DNA from: a bacterium | GTDB lineage: Bacteria > Myxococcota_A > Bradymonadia > Bradymonadales > Bradymonadaceae | Assembly (NCBI GenBank): GCA_030427705.1 | Contig: JAUIBR010000055.1 | Span: 1-41,119 of the forward strand | Length of the DNA stretch: 41,119 nt | Direction: 5' to 3' | In this document: piece after piece, positions 6,012 through 17,105 of the stretch | How positions within the stretch are numbered: position 1 is the stretch's first letter | Layout: each line of letters starts with the position of its first letter | Notes under the pieces: model-generated | The model's input: only the letters and a program-made list of their open reading frames with translations | Told to the model about the DNA's origin: nothing | The model's database searches: none | Position numbers and translations under genes: made by a program

Positions 6012-7400
6012 ATGGCGCAGTACATACCCATAGGCTCCCCTGTGAATGCCGTTGAAGAAGAAGGCATTCGGATGCTTCGCGACGAGCTCCCCGATCATTA
6101 CGTGGTGATCGGGAACTTTGAGCTTCAGCCTGCGAATCGGCGAAATACCTTGGAGTATGACGCGGTCGTCGTCGGTGAATACGGCATTTGGGTCGTCGAA
6201 ATCAAAGGATGGGGAGGCAAGATTTCTGGTGATATTCGGCGATGGAGTTTGGATTGGGGACCCGTCGAGAATCCTCTGATTCGGACCGAGATGAAAGCCA
6301 AAGCCTTGCGTCATTTCTTGGTGACGCACTGTGGTGGCCTTCCGGACGATGTGTTCTGTGAATCTGCCGTCTTTCTTCCGCTACCTGTGGACATCACGTT
6401 GGACGACCCACGTCGGGACAAAGTGATCCATGGCGAGAGCATTTGGCGATTCTTCGACGACCAGAAACGAATCGAGGAGCTTGGCCCAGGCCCGCTGCTC
6501 GATGGACCGCTACGGGATAGATTAGTGGCCTGCATCACGCCTGCCGTGACTGAGCCACAGGACAGATTTGAGATTCGGGGGTACGACATCGAAGCGGAAT
6601 TGAGCCGCGAGGACGTGCCGTATCGCGAGTTCGTCGGCCGCCACAAGATGTTGAGCAGTCGGAACAAGGTGCGGATCAAGCGGTTCGAGATGGATCCGCT
6701 CATGCCCAAGAAGGATCGTCAGGCATCCTACAACCGGATCATGCGCGACATGGAGGCATTGGGGCGGCTCGAAGAGAATCCCTACGTCGCTCGTGCCTAT
6801 GACGTTATCCAAGATCGAACAAACAAACTGGTGTTTTATCTGGTCACGGAGTGGGTAGGGCCCAAAACCCTGAGTTCCTATATCGAAGGGAACGCCGAAG
6901 ATGAGCAGGTGAACGGATTTGAAATCTGCTCGCACCTTCTACGCGCGATCTCATATCTGCATTCGCAGGGAATCATGCATCGCAAGCTCCATCCAGGCGT
7001 GGTCTTTTTGGTGCCAGACCGGAGTGTTCCTCTGAAACTCGCTGATTTCGACTACGCTCGAATCGCGACACTTCCTTCGATCGCAACGGACCTGAACGAA
7101 TTGGCGACCGTCGGATACACGGCGCCAGAGATCTACGTTGAACAGCGTGATGACTATGACCATGGCGTAGACATCTATGCGATCGGCGTCATGATGGTCG
7201 AAGTCCTGCTACGCCAACGACTTATGACCACGCTCGAGGATGTTCTGCAGCATCGAGCGATTTGGGATTCCACACGAAACCAATTTGACGAGGAATTAAG
7301 ATCGGTTCTCGATCGTTTCCTCGCTCCTGATCCAAATGAGCGGAGGCCGGATATGGACCATGCTCTGCGGGTCTTTGATGAACGCGCGAAAAAGATCTGA
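6012..7400 (+). CDS. NERD-domain protein fused to a predicted pseudokinase
   Basis: 462 residues in two parts. Residues ~14-130 match the NERD (nuclease-related) domain: L-E-Y-D (D50), V-V-V-G-E-Y-G-I-W, V-V-E-I-K-G-W (E63, K65). These fit the Asp...Glu-x-Lys core of restriction-endonuclease-like nucleases. Residues ~200-460 have a Hanks-kinase layout with an R-I-K lysine (K223), but the catalytic loop reads H-R-K-L-H-P-G-V-V (323-331). The catalytic Asp is Lys, the conserved Lys is His and the metal-binding Asn is Val. The D-F-G motif is D-F-D (345-347), while A-P-E (371-373) is intact. A phosphate-binding glycine loop is not obvious. The kinase half is thus probably inactive and regulatory. 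NERD-kinase fusions occur in some phage-defence genes (PglW-type), but no other defence gene is adjacent. No membrane segments seen. Confidence 0.82.
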   Translation: MAQYIPIGSPVNAVEEEGIRMLRDELPDHYVVIGNFELQPANRRNTLEYDAVVVGEYGIWVVEIKGWGGKISGDIRRWSLDWGPVENPLIRTEMKAKALRHFLVTHCGGLPDDVFCESAVFLPLPVDITLDDPRRDKVIHGESIWRFFDDQKRIEELGPGPLLDGPLRDRLVACITPAVTEPQDRFEIRGYDIEAELSREDVPYREFVGRHKMLSSRNKVRIKRFEMDPLMPKKDRQASYNRIMRDMEALGRLEENPYVARAYDVIQDRTNKLVFYLVTEWVGPKTLSSYIEGNAEDEQVNGFEICSHLLRAISYLHSQGIMHRKLHPGVVFLVPDRSVPLKLADFDYARIATLPSIATDLNELATVGYTAPEIYVEQRDDYDHGVDIYAIGVMMVEVLLRQRLMTTLEDVLQHRAIWDSTRNQFDEELRSVLDRFLAPDPNERRPDMDHALRVFDERAKKI

Positions 7401-7407
7401 AAACCAT

Positions 7408-7437
7408 TTGACAACTGGCAAATTCATTGCATAGGTT
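7408..7437 (+). promoter_or_regulatory. Candidate rpoBC promoter
   Basis: A perfect TTGACA (7408-7413), an 18-nt spacer and TAGGTT (7432-7437) lie just after the NERD gene. The predicted transcript has a leader of about 240 nt before the rpoB ATG at 7688. I found no obvious terminator, attenuator or ribosomal-protein binding hairpin in that leader, and no convincing small gene. Confidence 0.5.
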
Positions 7438-7687
7438 CTACGCCTTCAAATCCGGGTCCGAAATTGGCCCGAAAATTGAAAGAGCGGTGGCAACCTTCAG
7501 GGGCAACAGACTCAGTAATCGGCGAAACAACAGCATTATCTAAGCTGGGTTCTCGCCATTTTCACAATACGACATCGAGGGTCTCCATACCGTCGACGCG
7601 GCATTCGTGTCCGGTATATGGGGGCCTTTCCATGTTTTTGAACACGTTTCTCTACGCGGCCGTTTTGGTCCAACAGTAGGAGAGAAG

Positions 7688-10600
7688 ATGGCTCGAGCGA
7701 TAAAAGCGAATTTCCGCGCTCGTAAGAATTACGGGACGATCAAAAAGGTCGTCGACATTCCAAACCTAATCGATATTCAGAAGCGATCTTACGAAGACTT
7801 CATGATGCGCAATATGGAGGCCGATGAGCGTCCAGATGTGGGTCTGCAGCATGTCTTCAAGAGCGTTTTCCCAATTCGGGCATTCAACGACACCGCGACG
7901 CTCGAATTCGTCAGCTACTCGATCGGCGAACCCAAGTTCGACATTCGAGAGTGCATCGCACGCGGCATGACCTATCAGGCGCCAATCTTGGTCCTGATTC
8001 GATTGGTGATTTGGGACGTTGATGAAGATGCGGATATTCGCACGATTCGCGACGTCAAAGAGAAGGAAGTCTACTTCGGTGAGATCCCACTGATGACGCC
8101 ATCCGGCACTTTCGTCATCAATGGCACCGAACGTGTCATCGTCAGCCAGCTCCACCGCTCGCCTGGCGCTTTCTTCAATCACGACAAAGGCAAGAGCCAC
8201 TCGTCGGGTAAGTTCCTCTACAGCGCACGCGTCATCCCCTATCGCGGCTCGTGGTTGGACTTCGAGTTTGATGCAAAAGACATCCTGCATGTCCGCATCG
8301 ACCGCAAGCGCAAGATGCCAGCAACGATCTTGTTGCGCGCGCTTGGATACTCGACGGAAGAGCTTCTCAACCTCTACTACGACACCGAGAAGATCTACAT
8401 CGACAAGAAAGATGGGTTCTTCAAAGCTGTCGACCTCGACATTCTTCCTGGTCAGGTTGCCTCGACCAATATCGAAGATAACGAGGGCAAGACCATCGTG
8501 AAGAAGGGTAAGAAATTCACCCGCTCCGCGATGCGCAAGCTCACCAAGGCCGAAATCGACCGCATTCCTCTCCTTGAGGAAGACGTCATCGGCAAGGTTG
8601 CTTCGGAAGACATCTACGACCTGTCGACCGGTGAAGTCCTCGTTGATTGCAACGAAGAGCTCACGGAAACGACGCTCGAGAAACTTCGGGACCACGGCAT
8701 CGAGGAATTCTCGGTGCTGTTCATCGACAACCTGAACTCGGGTCCATACCTGCGCAACACCTTGCTGGCTGACAAGATCGACAGTCCAGACGAGGCCGTT
8801 TTGGAAATCTACCAGCGTCTGCGACCTGGGGATCCTCCAACCGAGGAGCAGGCACAGGCACTGTTCGACAACCTCTTCTTCGCGGCTGAGCGATACGACC
8901 TCTCGAAGGTGGGTCGCCTCAAGCTCAACTACAAATTCCACCGCCACATTGTTGAGCCGCTGGAAGACCGTGAACAAGAACTCGAGAAGGAACTTGAAAC
9001 TGCAACGGGTAAAGCTGCAGAGAAGCTGCAAGCAGAACTCACCGAGGTTCAAGAGCAACTCGACCCATGGCGCATCCAGACGCTTCGCGAAGAAGACATC
9101 ATGGAAGCCGTCCGTTGGTTGATCGAACTTCGTAACGGCCGCGGAACCATCGACGATATTGACCACCTCGGTAATCGTCGTGTCCGAACGGTCGGTGAAC
9201 TCCTTGAGAATCAGTTCCGCATCGGTCTGGTTCGCATGGAGCGTGGCATCAAAGAGAAGATGAACATGTCTCAAGAGATTGAGACGTTGATGCCTGACGA
9301 CCTCATTAATGCAAAGCCTGTCAGTGCCGTGATCAAAGAGTACTTTGGTTCCAGCCAGCTTTCGCAGTTCATGGACCAAACCAACCCACTTTCGGAAGTC
9401 ACGCACAAGCGTCGTCTTTCGGCATTGGGACCTGGAGGTCTTACTCGCGACCGCGCTGGTTTCGAGGTGCGTGACGTTCACGTGACTCACTACGGCCGGA
9501 TTTGCCCGATTGAAACGCCTGAAGGTCCAAACATTGGTCTGATTGCGTCGCTTTCGACTTATGCTCGAATCAACGACTACGGCTTCATTGAAACGCCGTA
9601 TCGTCGTGTGCGAGATGGCAAAGTTTCGGCGGATGTTCGCTTCTACAGCGCGTTGGAAGAGCAAGCCAACGTCATCGCTCAGGCCAACGCCCTGATCGAA
9701 GATGATGGCACGTTCAAAGACGAGTTGGTCGCAGCCCGTGAAGGCGGCGACCCAACGATGGCACAGCCAGAAGCTGTGACCCTGATGGACGTCAGCCCAA
9801 ATCAGCTCGTCAGCGTCGGTGCTGGTCTCATTCCGTTCCTCGAGAACGATGACGCCAACCGTGCTTTGATGGGATCGAACATGCAGCGCCAAGCAGTACC
9901 TTTGGTGAACACAGATTCGCCGCTGGTCGGTACGGGTCTTGAGCACGACGTGGCTCGTGACTCGGGCGTGACCGTGGTTGCAAAGCACAGCGGTTGGGTC
10001 GAGTCGGTTGACGCCGAACGTATCGTCGTTCGACCAGAGCAGTCGGACAACGACCTGTTCGTGAAGCCTGACATCTACAAGATGACCAAGTTCTCGCGTT
10101 CAAACCAGGCAACCTGCATCAACCAGAAGCCCATCATCGATGCTGGCGACTGGGTCGAGAAAGGTGAGATCATCGCTGACGGTCCTTCGACCCAACGCGG
10201 TGAACTGGCGCTGGGCCGCAACATCGTGGTCGCGTTCATGCCTTGGGGCGGATACAACTTCGAGGACTCGATTCTCATCAGTGAGCGTCTGGTCAAAGAA
10301 GACGTCTACACCTCGATTCACATCGAAGAATTCGAGTGTGTCGCTCGTGAAACGAAGCTGGGTTCGGAAGAAATCACCCGCGACATTCCAAACGTCGGCG
10401 AAGAAGCGCTGGCCAACTTGGACGACAGCGGCATCATCCGAATCGGTGCTGAAGTTGGCTCGCAAGATATCCTGGTTGGGAAGATCACGCCGAAGGGCGA
10501 GACGCAGCTTTCTCCTGAAGAGAAACTGCTCCGCGCAATCTTCGGTGAGAAAGCCGGTGACGTTCGCGACACCTCGCTGCGTATGCCTCCAGGCACCATC

Positions 10601-11905
10601 GGTACCGTTATCGGCGCTAAGGTGTTCGCACGTGAAGATGTGCAGAAGGACGAGCGTACGACCCAAATCGAAGACGCTGAGGAAGCCAAGCTTCTGAAAG
10701 ACCAGAACGACGAGATTCGAATCCTCCGTGATGCTGCGTACCGCAAGATGCGCCAGCTTCTGGAAGGCAAGAAGATCAAAGGCAACCTCACGGATGAAAC
10801 CAAAACGGTTCTCATCAAAGAGGGAAGCAAGCTTACGGCAAAGACCCTCGACGAGGTTCCACGCCGTTACTGGGCCGACATCATCGTTGATGATGCGACC
10901 AGCGATAAGCTCATGCAGATCTTGGCCGACGTCGAAGACCAGATTCTGGTCATTCGCATGGCGTACGGCGATAAGATTGAGAAGCTGCGTAAAGGCGACG
11001 AACTGCCACCTGCAGTTATCAAGATGGTCAAAGTCTACGTTGCCATTAAGCGCAAGCTTCAGGTCGGCGACAAGATGGCTGGACGTCACGGTAACAAAGG
11101 TGTCATCAGCCGCATTCTTCCAGAAGAAGACCTGCCATTCCTTGAGGACGGCACGCCAGTCGACATGGTTCTCAACCCACTGGGTGTTCCAAGTCGTATG
11201 AACGTCGGTCAGATTCTGGAGACGCACCTTGGTTGGGCCGCGAAGAACATGGGTATCCGCATCGGTGAGATGCTGGAAGAGGCTGGCAAAGAGAAGAATC
11301 TCCGCGCCTACCTTGAGTCTGTGTTCCACAACGAGAACCACCAGGAGATTCTCAAAGACCTCGACGAAGATGGCCTTCGCGAATTCGCGAAGACCTGCTT
11401 GGGCGGTGTTCACATGGCGACGCCAGTGTTCGACGCTGCTCCAGAGCCGGTGATTCGCGACATGCTTGAGAAAGCAGGCGTGTCTCGAACTGGTCAGTCG
11501 GTGCTCTTCGACGGTCGTACCGGCGAAGCATTTGAGAACGATGTCACCGTTGGTGTCATGTACGTGCTCAAACTGCACCACTTGGTCGACGACAAGATTC
11601 ACGCACGTTCGATCGGACCGTACAGCTTGGTCACGCAGCAGCCGCTGGGTGGTAAGGCGCAGTTCGGTGGTCAGCGACTGGGTGAGATGGAAGTCTGGGC
11701 TATTGAAGCTTATGGCGCCGCTTACACCCTGCAGGAGTTCTTGACCGTGAAGTCCGATGACGTTCAAGGCCGAACCCGAATTTACGAGTCGATCGTGAAG
11801 GGTGAGTTCACCTTGGATCCAGGCCTTCCCGAGAGCTTCAACGTTCTGGTCAAAGAGCTTCACGCTCTGTGCCTCAACGTCGAGCTGCTCGAGAACGTAG
11901 CGTAG
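7688..11905 (+). CDS. rpoB: DNA-directed RNA polymerase subunit beta
   Basis: 1405 residues, full length for a proteobacterial-type beta subunit, which forms one side of the RNA polymerase cleft. The rifampicin-binding region is visible as [24 protein letters not shown]-plus-S-A-L-G. It carries the Asp, His and Ser expected of a drug-sensitive enzyme. C-terminal marks include the [10 protein letters not shown] motif and [11 protein letters not shown] short Glu/Lys-rich coiled-coil-like insertion is seen around residues 430-460. The start is set by GGAG five nt before ATG 7688; an in-frame upstream GTG/ATG extension (from 7607) lacks conservation. rpoB is followed by rpoC but is not preceded by rplJ/rplL. 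Confidence 0.99.
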   Translation: MARAIKANFRARKNYGTIKKVVDIPNLIDIQKRSYEDFMMRNMEADERPDVGLQHVFKSVFPIRAFNDTATLEFVSYSIGEPKFDIRECIARGMTYQAPILVLIRLVIWDVDEDADIRTIRDVKEKEVYFGEIPLMTPSGTFVINGTERVIVSQLHRSPGAFFNHDKGKSHSSGKFLYSARVIPYRGSWLDFEFDAKDILHVRIDRKRKMPATILLRALGYSTEELLNLYYDTEKIYIDKKDGFFKAVDLDILPGQVASTNIEDNEGKTIVKKGKKFTRSAMRKLTKAEIDRIPLLEEDVIGKVASEDIYDLSTGEVLVDCNEELTETTLEKLRDHGIEEFSVLFIDNLNSGPYLRNTLLADKIDSPDEAVLEIYQRLRPGDPPTEEQAQALFDNLFFAAERYDLSKVGRLKLNYKFHRHIVEPLEDREQELEKELETATGKAAEKLQAELTEVQEQLDPWRIQTLREEDIMEAVRWLIELRNGRGTIDDIDHLGNRRVRTVGELLENQFRIGLVRMERGIKEKMNMSQEIETLMPDDLINAKPVSAVIKEYFGSSQLSQFMDQTNPLSEVTHKRRLSALGPGGLTRDRAGFEVRDVHVTHYGRICPIETPEGPNIGLIASLSTYARINDYGFIETPYRRVRDGKVSADVRFYSALEEQANVIAQANALIEDDGTFKDELVAAREGGDPTMAQPEAVTLMDVSPNQLVSVGAGLIPFLENDDANRALMGSNMQRQAVPLVNTDSPLVGTGLEHDVARDSGVTVVAKHSGWVESVDAERIVVRPEQSDNDLFVKPDIYKMTKFSRSNQATCINQKPIIDAGDWVEKGEIIADGPSTQRGELALGRNIVVAFMPWGGYNFEDSILISERLVKEDVYTSIHIEEFECVARETKLGSEEITRDIPNVGEEALANLDDSGIIRIGAEVGSQDILVGKITPKGETQLSPEEKLLRAIFGEKAGDVRDTSLRMPPGTIGTVIGAKVFAREDVQKDERTTQIEDAEEAKLLKDQNDEIRILRDAAYRKMRQLLEGKKIKGNLTDETKTVLIKEGSKLTAKTLDEVPRRYWADIIVDDATSDKLMQILADVEDQILVIRMAYGDKIEKLRKGDELPPAVIKMVKVYVAIKRKLQVGDKMAGRHGNKGVISRILPEEDLPFLEDGTPVDMVLNPLGVPSRMNVGQILETHLGWAAKNMGIRIGEMLEEAGKEKNLRAYLESVFHNENHQEILKDLDEDGLREFAKTCLGGVHMATPVFDAAPEPVIRDMLEKAGVSRTGQSVLFDGRTGEAFENDVTVGVMYVLKLHHLVDDKIHARSIGPYSLVTQQPLGGKAQFGGQRLGEMEVWAIEAYGAAYTLQEFLTVKSDDVQGRTRIYESIVKGEFTLDPGLPESFNVLVKELHALCLNVELLENVA

Positions 11906-11991
11906 ACAGACTGAAAGAAACGAATCGATAGAAACCGCCAGGTAATCTGGCAGATACGATAGTGGTCGCAGCGCGGCCCACGGAGGATACC

Positions 11992-14900
11992 TTGAGTAAG
12001 GACATCTTCAGCTTTTTCGAAAAACCAAAAGACCCACTTAGCTTCTCGGCGATCCGTATCGGAATCGCCAGTCCAGAGAAGATTCGCGAGTGGAGTCACG
12101 GTGAAGTTAAAAAGCCAGAGACCATCAATTACCGTACGTTTAAGCCCGAGCGGGATGGTCTGTTCTGCGCCAAAATCTTTGGTCCTGTGAAGGATTACGA
12201 GTGCATCTGCGGCAAGTACAAGCGCATGAAGCACCGTGGCGTGGTTTGCGAAAAGTGTGGTGTTGAAGTGATTCAGTCCAAGGTTCGCCGTGAGCGCCTT
12301 GGCCACATCAACCTCGCAACGCCAGTTGCACATATTTGGTTCCTGAAGAGCTTGCCATCACGTATCGGCAACCTTTTGGATATCACGCTTAAAGACCTCG
12401 AGAAGGTCCTGTACTGCGTGGCTTACATCGTCACCGATCCTGGCCTCACACCGCTCGGCCAAGGCGAAGTGCTCAGTGAGCAGAAGTACATGGAGTACTA
12501 CGAGGCTTACGGCGACATCTTCACCGCGAAGATGGGTGCTGACGCGATTAAGGAACTCCTGGCTGACCTCGATGTCGAGCGCATCGCCATGGAACTCCGC
12601 GCGGAAATGAAGGAAGCCACGAGCGAAGCAAAGCGCAAGCGCATCGCTAAGCGGCTGAAGATTGTTGAGGCTGTTCGCGACTCGGGTAACGACCCGCAGT
12701 GGCTGATCTTGGACGTCATTCCTGTGTTGCCACCAGACCTGCGTCCACTCGTTCCACTCGACGGCGGTCGCTTCGCGACGTCCGACTTGAACGACCTCTA
12801 CCGTCGCGTCATCAACCGTAACAACCGCTTGAAGAAGCTTCTGGAACTTCACGCTCCAGAAATCATCATCCGCAACGAGAAGCGCATGCTTCAAGAAGCT
12901 GTTGATGCCCTCTTCGACAACGGTCGTCGCGGCAAGACCATCACCGGTCCGAACCGTCGCCCACTCAAGTCGCTCAGCGACATGATTAAGGGTAAGCAAG
13001 GTCGTTTCCGTCAGAACTTGCTCGGAAAACGTGTCGACTACTCGGGTCGTTCGGTCATCGTCATTGGACCTGCGCTTAAGCTTCACCAATGCGGTCTTCC
13101 AAAGAAGATGGCTTTGGAGCTGTTCAAGCCGTTCATCTACAACAAGCTCGAAGAGCGTGGACACGTCACGACCATCAAATCTGCAAAGAAGATGGTCGAG
13201 AAAGAGAAGGCCGAGGTCTGGGATATCCTGGACGAAGTCATCAAAGAGCACCCAGTGCTCCTCAACCGCGCTCCAACGCTTCACCGCCTTGGTATCCAAG
13301 CGTTCGAACCGATCTTGGTCGAAGGTAAAGCTATCCAAGTTCACCCGCTTGTCTGCGCTGCTTACAACGCTGACTTCGACGGTGACCAGATGGCCGTTCA
13401 CCTTCCACTGTCGCTCGAAGCACAGATGGAAACCCGCGTTCTGCTTCTCAGCACGAACAACATCCTGTCGCCAGCACACGGCGGTCCCATCATTGGGCCC
13501 ACGCAGGATATCGTGCTTGGTTGCTACTACATGACTCGTGAGCGTCCGTTCGCGAAGGGTGAGTACAAAGAGGACGAAAAAGGTCTTCCAACGCAAGGTG
13601 TCTACGCAAGCCCAAGCGAAGTTCGGATGGCATTCGATGCTGGCGAACTTCACCTTCAGGCGCGCATCAAGGTTCGCATCAACGGCGAAATGGTCTTCAC
13701 GACCACCGGCCGCTTGCTGATGTACGAAGTGGTTCCGGATTCGGTCGACTTCAAGCACGTCAACAAAGAGATGTCGAAGAAGGCACTCGGTAAGGTCATC
13801 GACGCTTGCTTCCGCCGTGCGGGCGCAAAAGCAACGGTGCTCCTCGCTGACGCGATTCGGTCGATTGGTTACGAATACTCCACGCTCGCCGGCGTCTCCA
13901 TTTCGGTTAACGACATGGTGATTCCGGGTCGCAAGTGGGAGATTGTCGACAAGGCGCGTGCCGATGTCGCCAAGATCGAAGACGACTACACCGAAGGTCT
14001 CATCACCGATGGTGAGCGATACAACAAGGTCGTCGACATCTGGGCCAACGCAACGGAAGAAGTTGCTAGCCAAATGTCGCAAGATATCTCGACCCAGCGA
14101 TTCGAGAGCGACAAAGGTGAAGAGCTCACCGAGAAGTCGTTCAACTCGATTTTCATCATGGCCGACTCCGGTGCTCGTGGTTCTGCTCAGCAGATGCGCC
14201 AGCTGTCCGGTATGCGTGGTCTGATGGCCAAGCCATCTGGTGAGATTATCGAGACGCCGATTACGGCTAACTTCCGTGAAGGTCTGACCGTGCTCGAGTA
14301 CTTCATCTCGACTCACGGTGCGCGTAAAGGTCTTGCGGATACCGCTCTGAAGACCGCGAACTCCGGTTACTTGACGCGTCGCCTTGTCGACGTCGCCAAT
14401 GACTGTGTGGTTCGTGAGATGGACTGCGGAACGCTTGACGGCGTTGACATGACGGCTCTCTACGAGGGTGGTCAGGTCATCGAGTCGCTGCCAGACCGTA
14501 TCTTGGGTCGTGTTGCTCTTGAGCCTATCTGGGACCAAGACGACAACATCCTTGTCGATGCGAACGACGAGATTGACGAAGTCAACGCTCGAGCCATCGA
14601 AGATGCTGGCATTGAGCGCGTTCGAATTCGTTCAACGCTCACCTGTCAAACCCTGGATGGTGTTTGCGCACTCTGCTACGGACGTGACCTTGCACGTGGT
14701 CGTATGACCAACGTCGGTGAAGCGGTCGGAACGATTGCAGCACAATCCATCGGTGAGCCAGGTACCCAGCTTACGATGCGTACCTTCCACATTGGTGGTA
14801 TTTCGACCCTCCGCGTCGAGCAGTCTTCTCACGAAGCTCGCACGACTGGTTCGGTCAAGCTGCACAACGTTAACTTCGTTGAGCGTGAAGACATGGGCCG

Positions 14901-16152
14901 CAAGGCACTCATCGTCATGGCGCGTAACGGCGAAGTATCGGTTCATGACGAGCAAGGTCGCGAGAAAGAGCGCTACCCACTCGTCTATGGTGCACGTTTG
15001 TACTTCAATGACGGCGACGAGATTAACTCCGGCGATATCATCGCTGAGTGGGAACCTTTCGCGACGCCAGTTCTTACCGACAAACTCGGTATCGTGAAGT
15101 TCGAAGACGTCATCGAGGGTGTCTCGATGGAAGAGCGCTACGACGAGAATACGGGTCTGTCTCGTAAGGCTATCGTCGAAAGCCGCGACTCGACGGTTCG
15201 ACCTCGAATCATCGTTCGTGAAAACAAGAAAGGCGGAAAGCAGCTTGCTAGCTTCTTCCTTCCTGTTGGCGCTCAGATCTTCGTGCAAGAAAACACCGAA
15301 TGTGAAGTCGGCCAGATTCTGGCGAAGATTCCTCGTGAAACCACGAAGAACAAGGACATCACCGGTGGTCTCCCTCGTGTTGCCGAGCTTTTCGAAGCGC
15401 GTAAGCCGAAGGAGCACGCGATCATCTCCGAGATTGACGGTGTCGTCTCGTACGGCAAAGAGTCGAAGGGCAAGCGTACTGTCGTCGTCACGCCAGAAGT
15501 TGGTGAGCCAAAGTCCTACGCAATTCGCAAGGGCAAGCACATCACGGTTCTGGAAGGCGATTACGTCCGCTCCGGTGAGCCACTCATGGAAGGCTCCGAG
15601 AACCCGCACGACATTCTGCGCGTCAAAGGTCGCAAAGAGCTGTCGAAGTACATGGTGGATGAGATTCAGGAGGTCTATCGACTTCAGGGTGTGCGTATCA
15701 ACGATAAGCACATCGAGATCATCGTCCGTCAGATGCTCCGCAAGGTTCGCATCGTCGACGTTGGGGACACTGAGTTCCTTACCGACGAGCAGGTTGAGCG
15801 CTCGATCTTCGAGGAAGTCAACCGACGCGTTCGCGAGCGCGGTGGTCGCCCAGCGGTCTTCCAAGACTTGCTGCTTGGTATCACCAAAGCATCGCTCTCC
15901 ACGGAGTCGTTCATCTCAGCATCCAGCTTCCAGGAAACCACCAAGGTTCTCACGGAAGCAGCGCTGGCTTCGAAGGTCGACCATCTTCGCGGTCTCAAAG
16001 AGAACGTCATCATGGGACGCCTTATCCCAGCCGGTACGGGTGCTACGCAGTACCAACGTCTACGACACACCGTCGACCAGCCAGAAGAGCTGCCAGACGA
16101 GCTGGTTCGTAAGTACGGAACGGCGGACGAGGAACTTGCCGCAGGCGAGTAA
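11992..16152 (+). CDS. rpoC: DNA-directed RNA polymerase subunit beta'
   Basis: 1386 residues, full-length beta' carrying the catalytic Mg site N-A-D-F-D-G-D-Q-M at residues 459-467. The N-terminal zinc site has the C-x-C ... C-x-x-C layout (C-I-C-G, then V-C-E-K-C-G). A second Cys cluster (L-T-C-Q, then C-A-L-C-Y-G-R-D) matches the second zinc-binding domain, and the bridge-helix and trigger-loop region follows. The start is assigned to TTG at 11992 because a strong GGAGG sits 5 nt upstream and the protein then begins S-K-D-I-F-S-F-F, as in homologues. The longer GTG-initiated frame from 11962 would put the Shine-Dalgarno inside the gene. An 86-nt gap separates it from rpoB with no terminator, so both are one operon. 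Confidence 0.98.
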   Translation: MSKDIFSFFEKPKDPLSFSAIRIGIASPEKIREWSHGEVKKPETINYRTFKPERDGLFCAKIFGPVKDYECICGKYKRMKHRGVVCEKCGVEVIQSKVRRERLGHINLATPVAHIWFLKSLPSRIGNLLDITLKDLEKVLYCVAYIVTDPGLTPLGQGEVLSEQKYMEYYEAYGDIFTAKMGADAIKELLADLDVERIAMELRAEMKEATSEAKRKRIAKRLKIVEAVRDSGNDPQWLILDVIPVLPPDLRPLVPLDGGRFATSDLNDLYRRVINRNNRLKKLLELHAPEIIIRNEKRMLQEAVDALFDNGRRGKTITGPNRRPLKSLSDMIKGKQGRFRQNLLGKRVDYSGRSVIVIGPALKLHQCGLPKKMALELFKPFIYNKLEERGHVTTIKSAKKMVEKEKAEVWDILDEVIKEHPVLLNRAPTLHRLGIQAFEPILVEGKAIQVHPLVCAAYNADFDGDQMAVHLPLSLEAQMETRVLLLSTNNILSPAHGGPIIGPTQDIVLGCYYMTRERPFAKGEYKEDEKGLPTQGVYASPSEVRMAFDAGELHLQARIKVRINGEMVFTTTGRLLMYEVVPDSVDFKHVNKEMSKKALGKVIDACFRRAGAKATVLLADAIRSIGYEYSTLAGVSISVNDMVIPGRKWEIVDKARADVAKIEDDYTEGLITDGERYNKVVDIWANATEEVASQMSQDISTQRFESDKGEELTEKSFNSIFIMADSGARGSAQQMRQLSGMRGLMAKPSGEIIETPITANFREGLTVLEYFISTHGARKGLADTALKTANSGYLTRRLVDVANDCVVREMDCGTLDGVDMTALYEGGQVIESLPDRILGRVALEPIWDQDDNILVDANDEIDEVNARAIEDAGIERVRIRSTLTCQTLDGVCALCYGRDLARGRMTNVGEAVGTIAAQSIGEPGTQLTMRTFHIGGISTLRVEQSSHEARTTGSVKLHNVNFVEREDMGRKALIVMARNGEVSVHDEQGREKERYPLVYGARLYFNDGDEINSGDIIAEWEPFATPVLTDKLGIVKFEDVIEGVSMEERYDENTGLSRKAIVESRDSTVRPRIIVRENKKGGKQLASFFLPVGAQIFVQENTECEVGQILAKIPRETTKNKDITGGLPRVAELFEARKPKEHAIISEIDGVVSYGKESKGKRTVVVTPEVGEPKSYAIRKGKHITVLEGDYVRSGEPLMEGSENPHDILRVKGRKELSKYMVDEIQEVYRLQGVRINDKHIEIIVRQMLRKVRIVDVGDTEFLTDEQVERSIFEEVNRRVRERGGRPAVFQDLLLGITKASLSTESFISASSFQETTKVLTEAALASKVDHLRGLKENVIMGRLIPAGTGATQYQRLRHTVDQPEELPDELVRKYGTADEELAAGE

Positions 16153-16171
16153 TCCAAGGGTTTCAAGAAAC

Positions 16172-16208
16172 AAAAAGAGCGGGTCGATGACCCGCTCTTT
16201 TTTTGTTT
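16172..16208. terminator. Bidirectional intrinsic terminator after rpoC
   Basis: A GAGCGGGTC / GACCCGCTC stem (16177-16185 and 16189-16197) with a 3-nt loop is flanked by an A-run on the left and T7-G-T4 on the right. It can stop rpoBC transcription on the plus strand, and also the convergent TPR/kinase operon, whose last stop is at 16218. Confidence 0.92.
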
Positions 16209-16217
16209 TCTGTCCGT

Positions 16218-17042
16218 CTAGAACGTGGTGATAAATCCCACGCCTGCGCTGTCTTTGTCGAAGGTCGGGTAGAACGCCGAAGTCGACTCGGAATCTGAGG
16301 CGAACATCAAATCGTAGATCAGGAGGGCTGCGCCCACCGTCGCGACGCCAACGCCTGCGAACAACAAGATCTGGCCCGTGGATTGGCTGCCTTCGATATC
16401 ACTCTTGAGTGATTCTGCCTCGTCCGTCTGCCCATCAGCCACAAGGCGGTCGTATTCATCGATGTCTGAGGAAAGGCCAAGGTCGATGATGACCGCGCCC
16501 AAAATCAGACCTGATCCGCCTGCGATGGCGCCGATACCAGCCCAGCCCAGCCCAGACAATCCGCTACCGGATTCGGTGGGTGTGCTGGAAACGGCCACGC
16601 ACTGAGACGACTGCAGGTCACAAACTTCGCCACCCTGACAGTCTGTGTCCGCTTCGCAAGTTCCTTCCTCGACGGCGACCTCGACCGGTTTAGCCAATTC
16701 CGTCGACTTCAATTGCATCCGGAACGCGAGCAATCGCGCGGCGTTCTTGTCAGCAAACTGAGGGGGCAATCCCTGTTTGTGGGCACGCGCTGCGTGTGAT
16801 TCCGCCTCCTCAACGTTTCCGAGCTTCGAGTAAGCGAGAGCGAGGTTGTAGAGGAACATCGGATTGGGATCGAGTTCGTTACCACGCTTGAATTTGATGA
16901 TGGCTTGGGCGTACTCGCCTTGGAAATACGCCTCTGCACCTTCTTTATAGAGGCGCTCTGCCTCGGATTCTTCTGCGTGAGCTGTGCTGGCAGCAAACAA
17001 GAAGGCGACGGCAACCAAAAGGATGCGACATAGATTTCGCAT
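16218..17042 (-). CDS. Secreted TPR protein with C-terminal membrane segments
   Basis: About 274 residues from the ATG at 17042. An N-terminal signal peptide (hydrophobic stretch ending A-S-T-A-H-A) is followed by two to three TPR-like helical repeats: L-Y-K-E-G-A-E-A-Y-F-Q-G-E-Y-A-Q-A, then M-F-L-Y-N-L-A-L-A-Y-S-K-L-G. Next comes a small Cys motif C-E-A-D-T-D-C-Q-G-G-E-V-C-D, of the D-x-D-C-x-x-G-x-x-C kind often seen in secreted myxobacterial proteins. Two hydrophobic Gly/Ala-rich segments follow near the C-terminus (I-G-A-I-A-G-G-S-G-L-I-L-G and L-F-A-G-V-G-V-A-T-V-G). It lies 63 nt downstream of the PEGA kinase gene and is probably in its operon. It is likely an envelope scaffold or partner of the kinase; the exact role is unknown. 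Confidence 0.75.
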   Translation of the reverse strand: MRNLCRILLVAVAFLFAASTAHAEESEAERLYKEGAEAYFQGEYAQAIIKFKRGNELDPNPMFLYNLALAYSKLGNVEEAESHAARAHKQGLPPQFADKNAARLLAFRMQLKSTELAKPVEVAVEEGTCEADTDCQGGEVCDLQSSQCVAVSSTPTESGSGLSGLGWAGIGAIAGGSGLILGAVIIDLGLSSDIDEYDRLVADGQTDEAESLKSDIEGSQSTGQILLFAGVGVATVGAALLIYDLMFASDSESTSAFYPTFDKDSAGVGFITTF

Positions 17043-17105
17043 AATCTGCTCGTGTGGGGTCTCCCTAGTTTTTAGCTTGAATTGCGAGCGCACACAATAA
17101 AGCGG

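Noticed and set aside
5478-7400. Multi-gene phage-defence island around the NERD gene
   Set aside because: Neighbours are a small Rossmann protein and housekeeping genes (rpsD, rpoBC). No methylase, helicase, toxin or mobile element is present.
7464-7679. 71-codon frame in the rpoB leader ending 8 nt before rpoB
   Set aside because: TTG start without a Shine-Dalgarno, and no recognisable composition or motif; most likely chance.
7766-14538. Very long minus-strand open frames opposite rpoB and rpoC (hundreds of codons)
   Set aside because: They are antisense shadows of highly expressed genes with strong codon bias. Their translations are rich in Leu/Val/His/Asp in an unnatural way, show no motif and lack ribosome sites.
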